A stretch of DNA of 64,000 bases from Rhabdothermincola salaria (GTDB taxonomy: Bacteria; Actinomycetota; Acidimicrobiia; Acidimicrobiales; Acidimicrobilacustridaceae), in NCBI RefSeq assembly GCF_021246445.1, contig NZ_JAJQXW010000002.1, forward strand, positions 496,001 through 560,000, given 5' to 3'. Shown piece by piece: positions 9,001 through 18,379 of the stretch; the stretch's first letter is position 1, and each line of letters starts with the position of its first letter. The position numbers and the translations under genes were made by a program. The notes beneath the pieces were generated by a model, which saw only the letters and a program-made list of their open reading frames with translations, was not told the DNA's origin and did no database searches.

Positions 9001-12000
9001 CACCGTCGAGGACTTCGAGATGACCTACCGGGCGGGCGTCTGGGCGTTGACGGGGACGGTGACCCACCTCGGGGGCACCGACAGCCTCATGGGGGCCCTG
9101 GTGACCGACGAGGGCGAGATCGTGAACCTGGAGGTGACGTTGACGGCCTCGTACGGTCCGTTCGGGCGCCTCGACCCGTTCTCGCTGAGCTACGCGGGTG
9201 AGGACGCCACCCTCCCGGACGGCAGCCCGGCGCCGGAGGGGGCCGAGGTCTACGCGGTGGCCGCCACGATGCACAGCGGCGGCGAGACGAGCTCGGTGGA
9301 CGGGTTCATGGCCTTCGACGGCGGCGTGGTGCTCGCCGACCTCTCGGTCGACGTGGCCCTGGGCGAGCTGGCGAGCCTCGACGGTCGCCTCTCGTACGAC
9401 CCGGCCAAGTCCCCGGACTGGGTGCTCGGGGGCACCGACGGCTCGGAGATGGCCACCCTGACCTGCGGCACGGGCCAGAGCGAGATCGGCGGCGCGCTGC
9501 GACTCGACGACGGGGCGCCGGTGGCCGGCCGGCTGCGGGCCACCGGCCTGTGCGTCGGCGTGGCTCAGCTCACCGAGATCGAGCTCCTGGTGGCACCCGA
9601 CGAGGGCGGCACCGCCTTCGACCTCACGGCCCGGGTGGCCCAGGCGACCGACGAGGACGCGGTGGTCACCGGCCGTCTCCACTTCGTGGAGGGACGCATC
9701 GAGGAAGGCGCGCTGGCCATCCCCGAGACGACCATCGAGGGCCTCGTCACCCTCCCCGAGACCTTCCTCGCCGTCACCCGCGACGGGGACGTCGAGCGCT
9801 GGGAAGCCACGATCCGGGGCGGGCCCCTGCGTGAGCTGGAGCTGGCCTTCGACGACGGCGCCCTGGTCGCCGGCGACCTGTGGCTCGCACCCGAGGACGA
9901 CGACGGACCCCCCGTGGTCTCGTGGGGCGACTGGCTCGCGGTGGAGTCGCTGCGGCTCACGTTCGACGGGGACGCCGGGACGTGGGCGGTCGAGGGGAAC
10001 CTGGCCGAGCCCGACGCCGAGATCACCGGCGAGCTGGTGGTCGACGACGGACGGGTGCTGAGCGGCGCCCTGCAGATCGACGGGGTCGAGATCGGCCCCC
10101 TCGCCCAGGTCGACCTCACCCTCACCGTCGACGCGGTGGTGGACCGCCGCCTGGCCCTCACCGGAGAGGTGCGCGGCAAGGCCTTCGAAGGCGATCGGGC
10201 CGTCAGCGGCGAGCTGGTGTTCACCTCCGGCGGGCAGCTCGAGTCCGGGTTCCTGAGCCTGTCGGCGCTGCCCATCGGTGAGCTGGCCACCGTGGAAGAC
10301 GTCGAGATCGCCTTCACCCTCGGCACCTCGTGGGCCCTGTCCGGGACGATCCTCGACGCCAACGGGAAGCTCCTCAACGACGTGGAGGGCCTGCTCGAGT
10401 ACGACGAGGGCTTCCTGACGGCCGCCGAGCTGGAGGTGGGCACCCTCTCGCTGGGCGTGGCCACCATCGACGACCTCGAGCTCGAGCTGACCCGCTCGCA
10501 GGACGACACCAACCGCACCGGTTCCTACGCCATCTCCGGGCTGGTCGACGTCCCCGCCGTCACCACCCCGGACAAGGGCCTCGAAGCCGGCCCGCCCGAG
10601 CCGGTGACCGGCTCGCTCACCATGGTCGACGGCCGCATCGAGTCCATGCAGCTCGGCGTGCCCATGCTCCAGCTCGGCGGCCTGGCCTACCTCGAGGACC
10701 TGGAGCTGGGCTACGACCACGACGAGGCCGACGACCTCGCAACCGTCTCCGGCGCCGCCGGGCTCGTCACCGCCGGCGACCTCCCACGCGTCGATGCCAG
10801 CCTCGGGCTCACCTTCCGTGACGGTCGCATCGTCGACGCCACGGTCGAGGCCGACGGCCTGCCCCTCGGTGGTCTCTTCAAGCTCTCCGACCTGAGCCTC
10901 ACCACCGATGCGGCGCTCACCGAGTGCCCGGGACTCGAGCGCGAGGTCCCCGACCCCGCTCGTCCCGAGCTGCGCCTCTGGGCGGTGAGCGCCGTCGTCG
11001 GCCAGGACGAGGTGCCGGTGACGGGCTGCCTGGGCATCGAGGACGGCACCCTCGTCGCCGCCCAGCTCGGCCTCGGTTCGGTGGAGCTCACCGAGCTCTT
11101 CCGCTTCGAGGACCTGCTCCTCACCTACGAGGGCTTGGAACAGGCGACGCTGCCCACCACGGAGGGTGGGGAGGCCGTGCTCGACCGCACCGTGCTCGCC
11201 CTCTCCGGCACCGTGATCACCGGCGAGAGCGACACCCGCACGTTCGCCGGCCAGGCGGCGGTCATGGACGGCGGTCTCGAGTCGCTCGAGCTCTCCATGT
11301 CGACGTTGCCGTTGGTCGGCGGCGTCGAGCTGCGCCAGCTCCGCATCGCCTACGACCAGAGCGGCCGCTGGGACGGCGAGAGCGACACCACCTTCGCCCT
11401 CAGCGGCCAGGCCGTGCACGGGGGCGGCACCACCGCGGTGTCGGGCAGCTTCAGCCTGGCGCCCGAAGGCCGTGGTGGCCGGGTGCAGGCCGCCTCGATC
11501 GACATCCACGAGCTGCCGGTCGGGCCCCTCCTGCTCAACCGCTTCGGACTCGTCTACACCGCGGACGAGGGTGGGTCGGGCTGGGCCATCGGCGGTTCGG
11601 TGACCGTTCCCGGCGGCGAGACCTTCGCCATCGACGGTGAGGCGGTCGTGGCCGAGGGCCGGCTGGTGTCGGCCACCATGACCATCCCGCGCCTGCCGAT
11701 CTACGACCAGCTCCAGCTCGCCGACATGGAGTTCGCCTACTCCTTCGACGACAAGACCGGTCTCACCAGCTGGTCGGGATCGGGGGAGGTGGAGGGCTTC
11801 GGCAGCGGGAAGGGGCCCGCGGCCAGCGTGGATCTGGTCATCGACGGGCAGGGCCGTCTGGTCGACGGCGAGATCCTCGCCGAGCGCGTCGAGTGGGACG
11901 GGTTGCTCACCCTCGAGCAGTTCCGGCTCATCACCGCCGACACCGACGACGGGCGGATCTGGGATGTGTCCGCCGCAGTGCTCTCGCCCCAGGGGGCATC

Positions 12001-15000
12001 GAGCTCGCTGACCGGCAGCGTCACGCTCGAGGACGGCCGCGTCATGGCCGGGAACCTCTCGGTGACGGGCCTCTCCATCGCCGGGCTGGTGGAGGTCGAG
12101 GAGCTGTCGCTCTCCGCCTCCACCGAAGGGGACACCACCACCTGGGCCGGCGCCCTGCTGGCGCGCAGCGGCGGCTTCGAGGCGGAGGGGTCGGCCACCA
12201 TGACCTGGGCGGACGGTCGCCTCGCCGAGGCCAGCCTGGCGCTGGGCGACGTGCGCCTCGGCGAGACCCTCACCATCGAGCAGTTCCAGCTCGACTTCCC
12301 CGCCGACGTCGACGGGTTGCCCGGGTGGGCGGCCAAGGGCAGCGTGCGCCACGAGGGCGGGCTCAGCACCCTCGGGGGTGAGCTGGCCTTCGTGGACGGC
12401 CTGCCCCACCGCGGCGAACTGGTCGCCGAGAACCTCCAGTTCGGCCCGCTGGCCCTCGACGACTTCTCCCTCGCGGTGACCGACGGCGAGGTGGACTCCT
12501 GCGACACGACCGTCGGCGCCGACGCGGGAAGCGTGGTCTACGCCCTCGGGGCCACCATCGGCTACGGCGACGGGAACACCTCCAGCGCCGGCGGCCACAT
12601 GGAGCTCACCGACGGCCGGATGACCGACGCCGCCCTCTGCGGCGACGGGATCCGCATGACCGAGCTGGCCGTGCTCGACGACGTGCACCTGTCCTACCGC
12701 GCGGCGACCGTCGACCGTCCGCTGGAGCGCTGGAGCGGTGCGGCCACCGTGCGCGACGGAGAGGGCGGGCTCGCCACCGCGTCGCTGGACTTCGCCATCC
12801 TCGACCGCCAGCTCCAGTCGCTGCACCTGCAGGCCGGTGGGATCGAACTGGCCGGGATGCTCGACCTGCGCGACGTGGAGATCGCGTACGACCGTTCCGC
12901 CACGGGCACGGACTGGTTCCTCGCCGCCCATCTCGCCCGCCCGGGCCAGGCCGGTTCGCAGGTCGCGGGCTCGCTGGCCGTGGAGCGGGGCACCATCGTC
13001 GGTGGCTCCATCCAGATCGACAGCCTGCCCCTCGGCGACCTCACCGTGCTCGAGGACCTCTCCATCGACTACGTCGGCCGTCGGATACCGCGGATTCTGC
13101 CGCTGGAAGCCGAATCGGCACCGTTCGGGATGATGGGCGGCACCACCGAGTGCTCCCAGGTCCCGACGGGGCCCAACGTGCCGGGTGGGCAGCCGACCAC
13201 CGAAGGGGCCGAGTCCTACTACGCGGTCAGCACCTCGGTCACCCACGACGGCGAGACCTACCAAGGGCGGGGCTCGCTCGGGTTCGCCGACGGACGCCTG
13301 TCCGGGTTCGACGTGTCGGTGGCCTGCCTGCCCATCGGCGACTTCGTGCGGCTGGAGAACGCCCGGGTGGCCTTCACCCAGGAGGGCTCCTTCCGCCTCG
13401 GTGGTCGTGTGGGCCTCGAGGACCGCCTGGTCACCTTCTACGGGTCGATGACCTTCGACGAGGGCCGGGTGGTCGGTGGCGGCCTCAAGATCGGACACGT
13501 ACCGCTGGGGGTCACCACCATCGAGCTGCTCGAGTTCCAGGTCGGACAGAACCCCGACGGCAGCTCCACGTGGGCGGCCGGGCTCAGCATCTCCGGGCCG
13601 GAGGGCAACACCATCGGGGGGTCGGGCTCGATCGAGATGGACGAGGGCCGCATGACCGGCGGCTCGTTGACGATCGACGAGCTCCCGGTGGCCGGCCTGT
13701 TCACCATCGAGGACCTCGGGGTCTCCTTCGAGGAGACGCCCGACGGCACCAGGCTGTCGGGCAACGGTGGCGTGGCCCGGGCCGGGAGCTCCGAGCCGTC
13801 CACCCTCGCCTTCAGCCTCGACTTCGACGGTGGGCGGGTGGTCGGCGGCTCCCTGGCGGCCCAGAACATCCTCTTCTTCGACGCGCTGCCCATCCACTCG
13901 TTCTCGATGGGCTTCAGCCCCGACGGCGGCTGGCAGGGCTCCATCGGCACGGCGGTGGACAACCTGCCCTGGGCGCCCTCGATCGTGGTGGGGATGGACG
14001 TCGTCGACGGTCGTCTCATCGGCGGCGAGCTCGGCTTCGATGCCGACGGTGACGACGAGCCGGACCCGCCGAGCGCCAACGGCGTCCCGGCGTCGGGCAA
14101 CGGCGCGCTCACGGCGTTCCCGCTCAAGGGCCTCTACATCAGCCTCTGTCCCGACGGGTCGACCCGAGCCGGTTGCGACGGCGAGGGCGACGTGTGGGAG
14201 GGCGCCATCGCCATCGAGCTGCCCACCCCCAACCCGGTGGGCATCGCCGGCTCGATCCGCCTTCGCGACAACAAGCTGGTGGGGGCCTCGCTCTCGGCCA
14301 GCGGGCTGGGCCTGCCGCTGTTCCCCGGGGTGACGCTCGACAGCGTCGGCGCCACGCTCAGGAAGGACCCCAACCTGTTCCTGCAGGGCGACATGGGCGC
14401 CCGGGTCGGACCGCCGGCGGTGCCGTTCATGCAGCTCGACGGCTCGGTCAGCCTCGAGGAGCAGCCCGACTGGGACCCGTCCACGCCCTACGACGAGTAC
14501 CAGGCCGAATGGCTGGAGTTCATGCTGCGGGCCAACGCCGAGCTCTTCGGCCTGCCGGTCGACGCCCAGGGCTACATCAAGATCCAGACCCGCGGCTTCG
14601 TCGGCATGGGTGGCCGCGTCGTGGCCCAGCCGGTGGCGCCGATCACCATCTTCGGCCAGGTCGACGCATCGGTGTTCCGCTCCCAGGCCATCGGCGCCAC
14701 CAACCCCGACACGGGCGAACCGCTCAGAGGCTTCGGGTTCCAGGCCGAGGGCTCGGTGGGCGCCACCCTCTTCGGTTGGGAGGTGGCCGGGGCGGGCGTG
14801 CTGATCAACACCGTGGGCCTGGGCGCCTGCGCCTCGTTGGGCGGTGAACAGGGCCTGAACGTCGGCGGCGGCTTCTACTGGGACCGTCCGCTGCGTTCGC
14901 TGCGCTTCAAGTGCGACATGGGTCGCTACCTCATCGTGGAGGCGGCCGAGCTCAGCGAGTTCTCCAGCAACCAGGTGCAGGGCAACCAGGTGCAGAGCGA

Positions 15001-16447
15001 GCTGGTCTCGACCCCGCAGAACGAGGCGCCGACCCACGCCTTCGCCATCGGGCCGGACGAGAAGATGCTCGGCGTGCAGCTCTTCAGCGACGCCGGCGTG
15101 CCCGACTACGCCCTCGTGGCCCCTGACGGCACCCGCTACGAGGACGTCACCGACGGCGCCCCCGACGAGGAGGGCTACCTGCTCTTCCGGGGTGACCGCC
15201 AACAGCACGTCCTGGTGCTCGAGCCGGCGGAGGGCACGTGGACCCTGGTGCCTCGGGAGGGCTCCGCCGAGGTGGCCGAGGTGGTCACGTCGGCCGCTCT
15301 GCCGCCCGTGGACGTGACGAGCACCATCGAGGCCCTCGACGGCCGCCACGCGATCGACTACCGCATCGGCCGCATCGAGGGCCAGGAGGTGGCGTTCTTC
15401 GAACGCACCAAGGATCCCGACGACGAGTTCATCGCCCCGCTCGGCGGGGTGAAGGCCGGCTCCGACGGTGCCCGGCCGGCGGCGTCGGCGCCGGCGGCGG
15501 TGAACGGGGCGGTCCCGATGATCCCGGCGGCCACCGGTGATGAGCTGGGCGACGAGGTCGGTCGGCTCGAGTTCACGCCGACCGGGTCGGCCGAGGCCTC
15601 CGAACGAGAGGTCGTGGCGGTGATCTCCCAGGACGGGATCCCGCGCGAGGAGGTGGTGGTCGGCAGCTACACGGCGCCGGCAGCCACCCCGGCGGGTGCC
15701 CCCACCGATCTGGAGGTCACCGAGGTCGAGGGCGGGGTGCAGGTGCGCTGGTCGCCGCCGACCGACGACGGGGGCCGGCTGGTCCTCGGCTACCGGATCC
15801 AGTCCGATGTCGGGCTCAGCGTCGGCACCGAGGCGGACCAGACCGAGGTCTTCCTGCCCGTCCCGGCCATGGCCCCGGGCAAGGAGGTGCCCGTGGCCGT
15901 CGAGGCGGTCACCGGTGCAGGGTTCGGCGAGCCGGCCATCACGAGCTTCGTGGCCACCCAGACCACCGAGCTGCAGTACATCTCCCTGGCCACGAGCCAG
16001 CCCACCGATCCGACGGACCCCACCGACCCCACCGACCCCACCGACCCCACGGACCCCACCGACCCCACGGACCCCACCGACCCGACGGATCCGACCGATC
16101 CGACGGATCCGACCGATCCGACCGATCCGACCGATCCGACCGACCCGACGGTTCCGGGGCCCACCGACCCGGGCCCGTCGACACCGGCCCCCGGTGACCC
16201 ACCGGCCGGTGGGGGCGCCCCCCGGGTCCCCGGGCCCGACGAGCTCGCCCTGGGCGAGACGCCTCCGACGGGGAGCAGCGGCCCGTTGTCGATGCCGGCC
16301 GAGGCTCGCCGGAGCTCCGGTGACCTGGTCGTCACCGGTTCCTCGGGCACCGTCCCGGTGCTGCTGGTGGCCCTGGCCCTGATGATGGGCGGCGGCGTGG
16401 TCGCCGTCGTCGCCTGGTGGCGGCGCGACCCTCTCGAGGTCGACTGA
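6068..16447 (+). CDS. Giant secreted repeat protein with LxxTG-like wall anchor (module copy 1)
   Basis: A 3,459-residue protein with a GTG start. Residues ~20-42 are a basic-then-hydrophobic signal/anchor segment (after RGRVRLWW). Next come an Fn3-like domain (~55-138); a W-x-G...W...NW motif (TITWTGAAGDGWGDDRNW, ~142) opening a beta-helix-like region to ~635; twelve Gly-Asp-Pro triplets; and a long array of roughly 85-110-residue degenerate repeats built on G-x-L-x-x-x-DGR...LPLG-x-L...DL-x-L-x-Y. A core at ~2685-2957 is the part best conserved with the paralogue. A lipase/protease-tail-like beta domain follows, then Fn3 (~3212-3305), sixteen Asp-Pro-Thr repeats and LVVTG (3420-3424) before a membrane helix and WWRRD tail. 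Paired cysteines suggest disulphides outside the cell. I do not recognise the family. A surface fibre or adhesin is inference; function unknown. Confidence 0.82.
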   Translation: MEILGGEGLIARAPRGRVRLWWAVAMAVVVAAAATGVAAIVGADEPVWDAEDVLVVAAVDVDTTSGSRAVSVTWPTPGGTIDGFELLRDGAVVATAGGDARALVDPAAPEGGDMAYSVRAMAEGRELAELRGPEVRITADTLDCTITWTGAAGDGWGDDRNWAPVLVDAKGDPTLRSPGPADAACVEANHNLPISISEKEPAVGSLAAPAGSAAAGPLRMVDGGGLEVLGSFDARNLRIDGGDLALRAGGVIRATSTVDLSLRGGSLDITGTLAVTNGLNGDVRVYDGAVVSLHGGRLLVDELTIGPPRIGLPADASLVASGGHVLEASRTSVNGRGDLSVAGDGGTLRTGSLDVWRNDGDGRTSVAWAVGGVGDALTPDSIRSRADNELVLGDLLAIDAGDDVLEGVELDVEGRLVLGEKVGAIGDLTLQGPDAELLTGGSAVPNAGVEHVDRLNVWSTSTVWPGDLSSEAISLDDAELSVQGALTDGPADGFELEMRRSTLRVGDPLVIPPGRELALYFGPSVFDGDLVLDGRLPLDQAIDGTEFPSLTVSGDVQVRDGGEITLLHGQDALEVQGRLTVDPDGVISVWLDEAPDGPVLLVPAGGAVADPRSIALTGPGADKAVVEVRNDGLWAVPGDPGDPGDPGDPGDPGDPGDPGDPGDPGDPGDPGDPGEKCTEALPGVLGLSLTGCWSDRGEGVYAAGVAVAPDGDLPGIGGIVFEPSAGVELLLDLSEPTQPRLRSVLSADESQLGDTSVTVPLIGRDGGDVDGASFPASDGSSIDLGTFGVDWRLDQPIDLASVADLFGLPLPDGMTLQVVNDAWLLGAPIPLPAVVGGQTADFAAVISDLGIDPADLSLEGIEDAVFAELAALQDLALTWAGDTTWRIVSAIGDPFAIDGELDYDGDLTAGTLVVSGLSVAGLGDPDATVTLEFDRSQGRWSGQYEVADGQRVDVELDTDGTSLVGGTVALADVAFGLATVEDFEMTYRAGVWALTGTVTHLGGTDSLMGALVTDEGEIVNLEVTLTASYGPFGRLDPFSLSYAGEDATLPDGSPAPEGAEVYAVAATMHSGGETSSVDGFMAFDGGVVLADLSVDVALGELASLDGRLSYDPAKSPDWVLGGTDGSEMATLTCGTGQSEIGGALRLDDGAPVAGRLRATGLCVGVAQLTEIELLVAPDEGGTAFDLTARVAQATDEDAVVTGRLHFVEGRIEEGALAIPETTIEGLVTLPETFLAVTRDGDVERWEATIRGGPLRELELAFDDGALVAGDLWLAPEDDDGPPVVSWGDWLAVESLRLTFDGDAGTWAVEGNLAEPDAEITGELVVDDGRVLSGALQIDGVEIGPLAQVDLTLTVDAVVDRRLALTGEVRGKAFEGDRAVSGELVFTSGGQLESGFLSLSALPIGELATVEDVEIAFTLGTSWALSGTILDANGKLLNDVEGLLEYDEGFLTAAELEVGTLSLGVATIDDLELELTRSQDDTNRTGSYAISGLVDVPAVTTPDKGLEAGPPEPVTGSLTMVDGRIESMQLGVPMLQLGGLAYLEDLELGYDHDEADDLATVSGAAGLVTAGDLPRVDASLGLTFRDGRIVDATVEADGLPLGGLFKLSDLSLTTDAALTECPGLEREVPDPARPELRLWAVSAVVGQDEVPVTGCLGIEDGTLVAAQLGLGSVELTELFRFEDLLLTYEGLEQATLPTTEGGEAVLDRTVLALSGTVITGESDTRTFAGQAAVMDGGLESLELSMSTLPLVGGVELRQLRIAYDQSGRWDGESDTTFALSGQAVHGGGTTAVSGSFSLAPEGRGGRVQAASIDIHELPVGPLLLNRFGLVYTADEGGSGWAIGGSVTVPGGETFAIDGEAVVAEGRLVSATMTIPRLPIYDQLQLADMEFAYSFDDKTGLTSWSGSGEVEGFGSGKGPAASVDLVIDGQGRLVDGEILAERVEWDGLLTLEQFRLITADTDDGRIWDVSAAVLSPQGASSSLTGSVTLEDGRVMAGNLSVTGLSIAGLVEVEELSLSASTEGDTTTWAGALLARSGGFEAEGSATMTWADGRLAEASLALGDVRLGETLTIEQFQLDFPADVDGLPGWAAKGSVRHEGGLSTLGGELAFVDGLPHRGELVAENLQFGPLALDDFSLAVTDGEVDSCDTTVGADAGSVVYALGATIGYGDGNTSSAGGHMELTDGRMTDAALCGDGIRMTELAVLDDVHLSYRAATVDRPLERWSGAATVRDGEGGLATASLDFAILDRQLQSLHLQAGGIELAGMLDLRDVEIAYDRSATGTDWFLAAHLARPGQAGSQVAGSLAVERGTIVGGSIQIDSLPLGDLTVLEDLSIDYVGRRIPRILPLEAESAPFGMMGGTTECSQVPTGPNVPGGQPTTEGAESYYAVSTSVTHDGETYQGRGSLGFADGRLSGFDVSVACLPIGDFVRLENARVAFTQEGSFRLGGRVGLEDRLVTFYGSMTFDEGRVVGGGLKIGHVPLGVTTIELLEFQVGQNPDGSSTWAAGLSISGPEGNTIGGSGSIEMDEGRMTGGSLTIDELPVAGLFTIEDLGVSFEETPDGTRLSGNGGVARAGSSEPSTLAFSLDFDGGRVVGGSLAAQNILFFDALPIHSFSMGFSPDGGWQGSIGTAVDNLPWAPSIVVGMDVVDGRLIGGELGFDADGDDEPDPPSANGVPASGNGALTAFPLKGLYISLCPDGSTRAGCDGEGDVWEGAIAIELPTPNPVGIAGSIRLRDNKLVGASLSASGLGLPLFPGVTLDSVGATLRKDPNLFLQGDMGARVGPPAVPFMQLDGSVSLEEQPDWDPSTPYDEYQAEWLEFMLRANAELFGLPVDAQGYIKIQTRGFVGMGGRVVAQPVAPITIFGQVDASVFRSQAIGATNPDTGEPLRGFGFQAEGSVGATLFGWEVAGAGVLINTVGLGACASLGGEQGLNVGGGFYWDRPLRSLRFKCDMGRYLIVEAAELSEFSSNQVQGNQVQSELVSTPQNEAPTHAFAIGPDEKMLGVQLFSDAGVPDYALVAPDGTRYEDVTDGAPDEEGYLLFRGDRQQHVLVLEPAEGTWTLVPREGSAEVAEVVTSAALPPVDVTSTIEALDGRHAIDYRIGRIEGQEVAFFERTKDPDDEFIAPLGGVKAGSDGARPAASAPAAVNGAVPMIPAATGDELGDEVGRLEFTPTGSAEASEREVVAVISQDGIPREEVVVGSYTAPAATPAGAPTDLEVTEVEGGVQVRWSPPTDDGGRLVLGYRIQSDVGLSVGTEADQTEVFLPVPAMAPGKEVPVAVEAVTGAGFGEPAITSFVATQTTELQYISLATSQPTDPTDPTDPTDPTDPTDPTDPTDPTDPTDPTDPTDPTDPTDPTDPTDPTVPGPTDPGPSTPAPGDPPAGGGAPRVPGPDELALGETPPTGSSGPLSMPAEARRSSGDLVVTGSSGTVPVLLVALALMMGGGVVAVVAWWRRDPLEVD
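7979..8086 (+). repeat. 9-bp tandem repeat encoding 12 Gly-Asp-Pro triplets
   Basis: Twelve 9-bp units encode Gly-Asp-Pro. The first four use GAC codons with mixed wobble bases; the last eight are identical GGTGATCCG units, consistent with recent slippage. Gly at every third residue is collagen-like, here perhaps a stiff linker between the beta-helix region and the repeat array. Confidence 0.85.
16007..16150 (+). repeat. 9-bp tandem repeat encoding 16 Asp-Pro-Thr triplets (stalk)
   Basis: Sixteen imperfect 9-bp units encode Asp-Pro-Thr just before the C-terminal anchor, where wall-anchored proteins usually carry a Pro-rich wall-spanning stalk. Early units favour GACCCCACC and late units GATCCGACC. 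Giant gene 2 has 12 such units in the same place. Confidence 0.85.
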
Positions 16448-16477
16448 CCGGCTCCGGGCCGCGGCCTCCCACCGATG

Positions 16478-16511
16478 CCCGCACGGCGACCCGGACCGGT
16501 CGTCGTGCGGG
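16478..16511. terminator. Strong bidirectional terminator hairpin between convergent genes
   Basis: CCCGCACGGCGACC (16478-16491) pairs with GGTCGTCGTGCGGG (16498-16511): 14 bp including one G-U wobble, with a 6-nt loop. It lies 30 bp after the giant gene 1 stop and before the end of the oppositely oriented deacylase gene, so it can serve both. Confidence 0.75.
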
Positions 16512-16534
16512 GCCGGTGGTGCCAGGGCGGAGGT

Positions 16535-18235
16535 TCAGGCGAAGTCGCGCAGCAGGCCGCCCGGGCGCACGCCGTCGAGGTCGCGCCCGTCGCGCCGGAT
16601 GGCGGTCCCGTTGACCCACACGTGCTCGATGCCGGTGCTGTGGGCCACCAGGCGGTCGGCTCCGCCGGGGAAGTCGGTGACGCGCTCGGATGGGCCGGTG
16701 CCCACGGTGGCGGGGTCGAAGGCGACCAGGTCGGCCGCCCGGCCCTCGGCGATGCGGCCCCGGTCGGCCAGCCCGTAGACCTCGGCCGGTTGGCCGGTGA
16801 GGCGCCAGACGGCCTGCTCGAGGGTGAGGTCGCCGCGAGCGCGGTGGAACTCGGCCAGGAGGTGGGTGGAGAAGTTGGCGTCGCACAGCTGGCTGGTGTG
16901 CGCTCCGGCGTCGGAGAGCCCCAGCAGGAAGGTCGGGTTCTGCAGCAACGTGGCGATCTGGTCGTCGTCGTCGTTGACCATGATCATGCGGAAACGGGTC
17001 TGGAGGTCCTCGGCGAGGGCGAGGTCGGCCATGACCGACACCGGGTTGCCGTCGCCCTCGGCGGCCATCTCGCCGAGGGTGGGGCCGTCGACGAGCTCGT
17101 GGTGCACCGAGGTCTCGGCGACCGTGACGTCGAGGAGCTTGTTGCCCCAGCGGGCCTGCATCCCCTCCCACGCCCGGTCGCGCCAGGCGGCGTCGGCGTA
17201 CAGGGCGGGGCGGTCGGCGCGCTCGAGGCCGAGGATCTCCTCGAACGCGGGCACGTTGGCGAACGGGGCCGGATCGGACAGCTGGAGCTGGATCATGATC
17301 GGCCGGCACGACACCTGGGGGTGCACCGGCCCACCGGCGGCGGCCACGCGAGCCACCACGTCGTCGGTGTAGGCGGGGTTCTCCTTCACGGTCATCAGCG
17401 CCGCCCACGACACCGGACGGTCGATGTCCTTGGCGATCTCGGCGAACTCCTCCACGAACAGGTCCGGGCCCCAGGTGGACTCGAAGGTGCCCTTGTCCTT
17501 GTCGCCCAGGACCCCCGCGAGGGTGCGGATCTCGTCGAGGTCGGCCAGGCGGCTGGGGACGGGCTTGCCGTAGGCGCCGATGTGGGACTCGGTTCGTGAG
17601 CTGGACAGGCCGACGGCCCCGGCGTCGATGCCTTCGGCCAGCAGCGCTCGCATCTGCTCGACCTCCTCGGGGGTGGCGGCCCGTTCGGTGGCGTCGGTGC
17701 CCATCACGTAGAAGCGCAGCGGCGTGTGCCCGAACAGGGCGGCCAGGTTCAGCCGCGTGGGGGCGGCGTCGAGGGCGTCGAGGTACTCCGGGAACGTCTC
17801 GAACGTCCACGGCAGACCTTCCTCGAGGGCGGACAACGTCATCCCCTCGACGTTCTCCAGCGTGCGCAGGATGATCTCGCGGTGCTCGGGCCGGGTCGGC
17901 GCGATGCCGAACCCGCAGTTGCCCATGATCACGGTGGTGACGCCGTGCCAGGAGGAGGGGGTGACGTCGCGATCCCACAGGACCTGGGCGTCGTAGTGGG
18001 TGTGGGGGTCGATGAAGCCGGGGCTGAGCACCAGCCCGGTGAGGTCGACGGTCTCGGTCGCGGCCACGTCGAGATCGGGGCCGACGGCCACGATGCGGCC
18101 GTCGCGCACGGCGACGTCGCCCGGTCGGGCCGGGCCTCCGGTGCCATCCACCAGCGTCGCCCCGGTGAGCAACAGGTCCACGGATTCGGGCACGGTGTCC
18201 CCCTCGTCGTCGGTGTGGGCGGCGGGTTCCGCCAC
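16535..18235 (-). CDS. N-acyl-D-amino-acid deacylase family amidohydrolase (D-aminoacylase-like)
   Basis: A 566-residue amidohydrolase. It has the composite beta-sandwich N-terminus (DLLLTGATLVDGTG), the metal motif GFIDPHTHYDAQ (His78, His80), the GNCGFG segment with the metal-bridging-type Cys of D-aminoacylases, and a late DAGAHTSQLCDANFS segment carrying the catalytic-type Asp. The family removes acyl groups from N-acyl-D-amino acids or handles related cyclic amides; the exact substrate is not visible. GTG 18235 lies 9 nt after a TAGGGT -10-like box and may be leaderless. A second in-frame GTG at 18193 has a GAGGGGG ribosome site and is the alternative start, giving 552 residues. It is divergent from the CoA-transferase gene. 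Confidence 0.85.
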   Translation of the reverse strand: MAEPAAHTDDEGDTVPESVDLLLTGATLVDGTGGPARPGDVAVRDGRIVAVGPDLDVAATETVDLTGLVLSPGFIDPHTHYDAQVLWDRDVTPSSWHGVTTVIMGNCGFGIAPTRPEHREIILRTLENVEGMTLSALEEGLPWTFETFPEYLDALDAAPTRLNLAALFGHTPLRFYVMGTDATERAATPEEVEQMRALLAEGIDAGAVGLSSSRTESHIGAYGKPVPSRLADLDEIRTLAGVLGDKDKGTFESTWGPDLFVEEFAEIAKDIDRPVSWAALMTVKENPAYTDDVVARVAAAGGPVHPQVSCRPIMIQLQLSDPAPFANVPAFEEILGLERADRPALYADAAWRDRAWEGMQARWGNKLLDVTVAETSVHHELVDGPTLGEMAAEGDGNPVSVMADLALAEDLQTRFRMIMVNDDDDQIATLLQNPTFLLGLSDAGAHTSQLCDANFSTHLLAEFHRARGDLTLEQAVWRLTGQPAEVYGLADRGRIAEGRAADLVAFDPATVGTGPSERVTDFPGGADRLVAHSTGIEHVWVNGTAIRRDGRDLDGVRPGGLLRDFA

Positions 18236-18244
18236 CGCCCATCC

Positions 18245-18250
18245 ACCCTA
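18245..18250 (-). promoter_or_regulatory. -10 box TAGGGT of the deacylase gene
   Basis: On the minus strand TAGGGT lies 9 nt upstream of GTG 18235, inside GCGTTAGGGTG, an 11-bp string also found at the -10 of the SDR gene (781-791). No clear -35. Confidence 0.4.
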
Positions 18251-18379
18251 ACGCTCATTTGGTCGCGCTGCTGAGGCGCGGCCCGGGCGCGGCCGTGTCG
18301 TCAGGACGGTGGCACGACGCCCCGGTTCGTGATCGGATGCCCAGGGGCCGTCGGGGGACGGCCAGCGAAGGGGGACCAC

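Noticed and set aside
7109-15349. An 8.2-kb open frame on the minus strand inside giant gene 1
   Set aside because: Its codons are exact reverse complements of the sense codons, so a stop arises only where the sense strand uses TTA, CTA or TCA. Those codons are rare at this GC content, so the frame is open for free. The product is low in sense and the plus-strand protein has clear domains and a paralogue.
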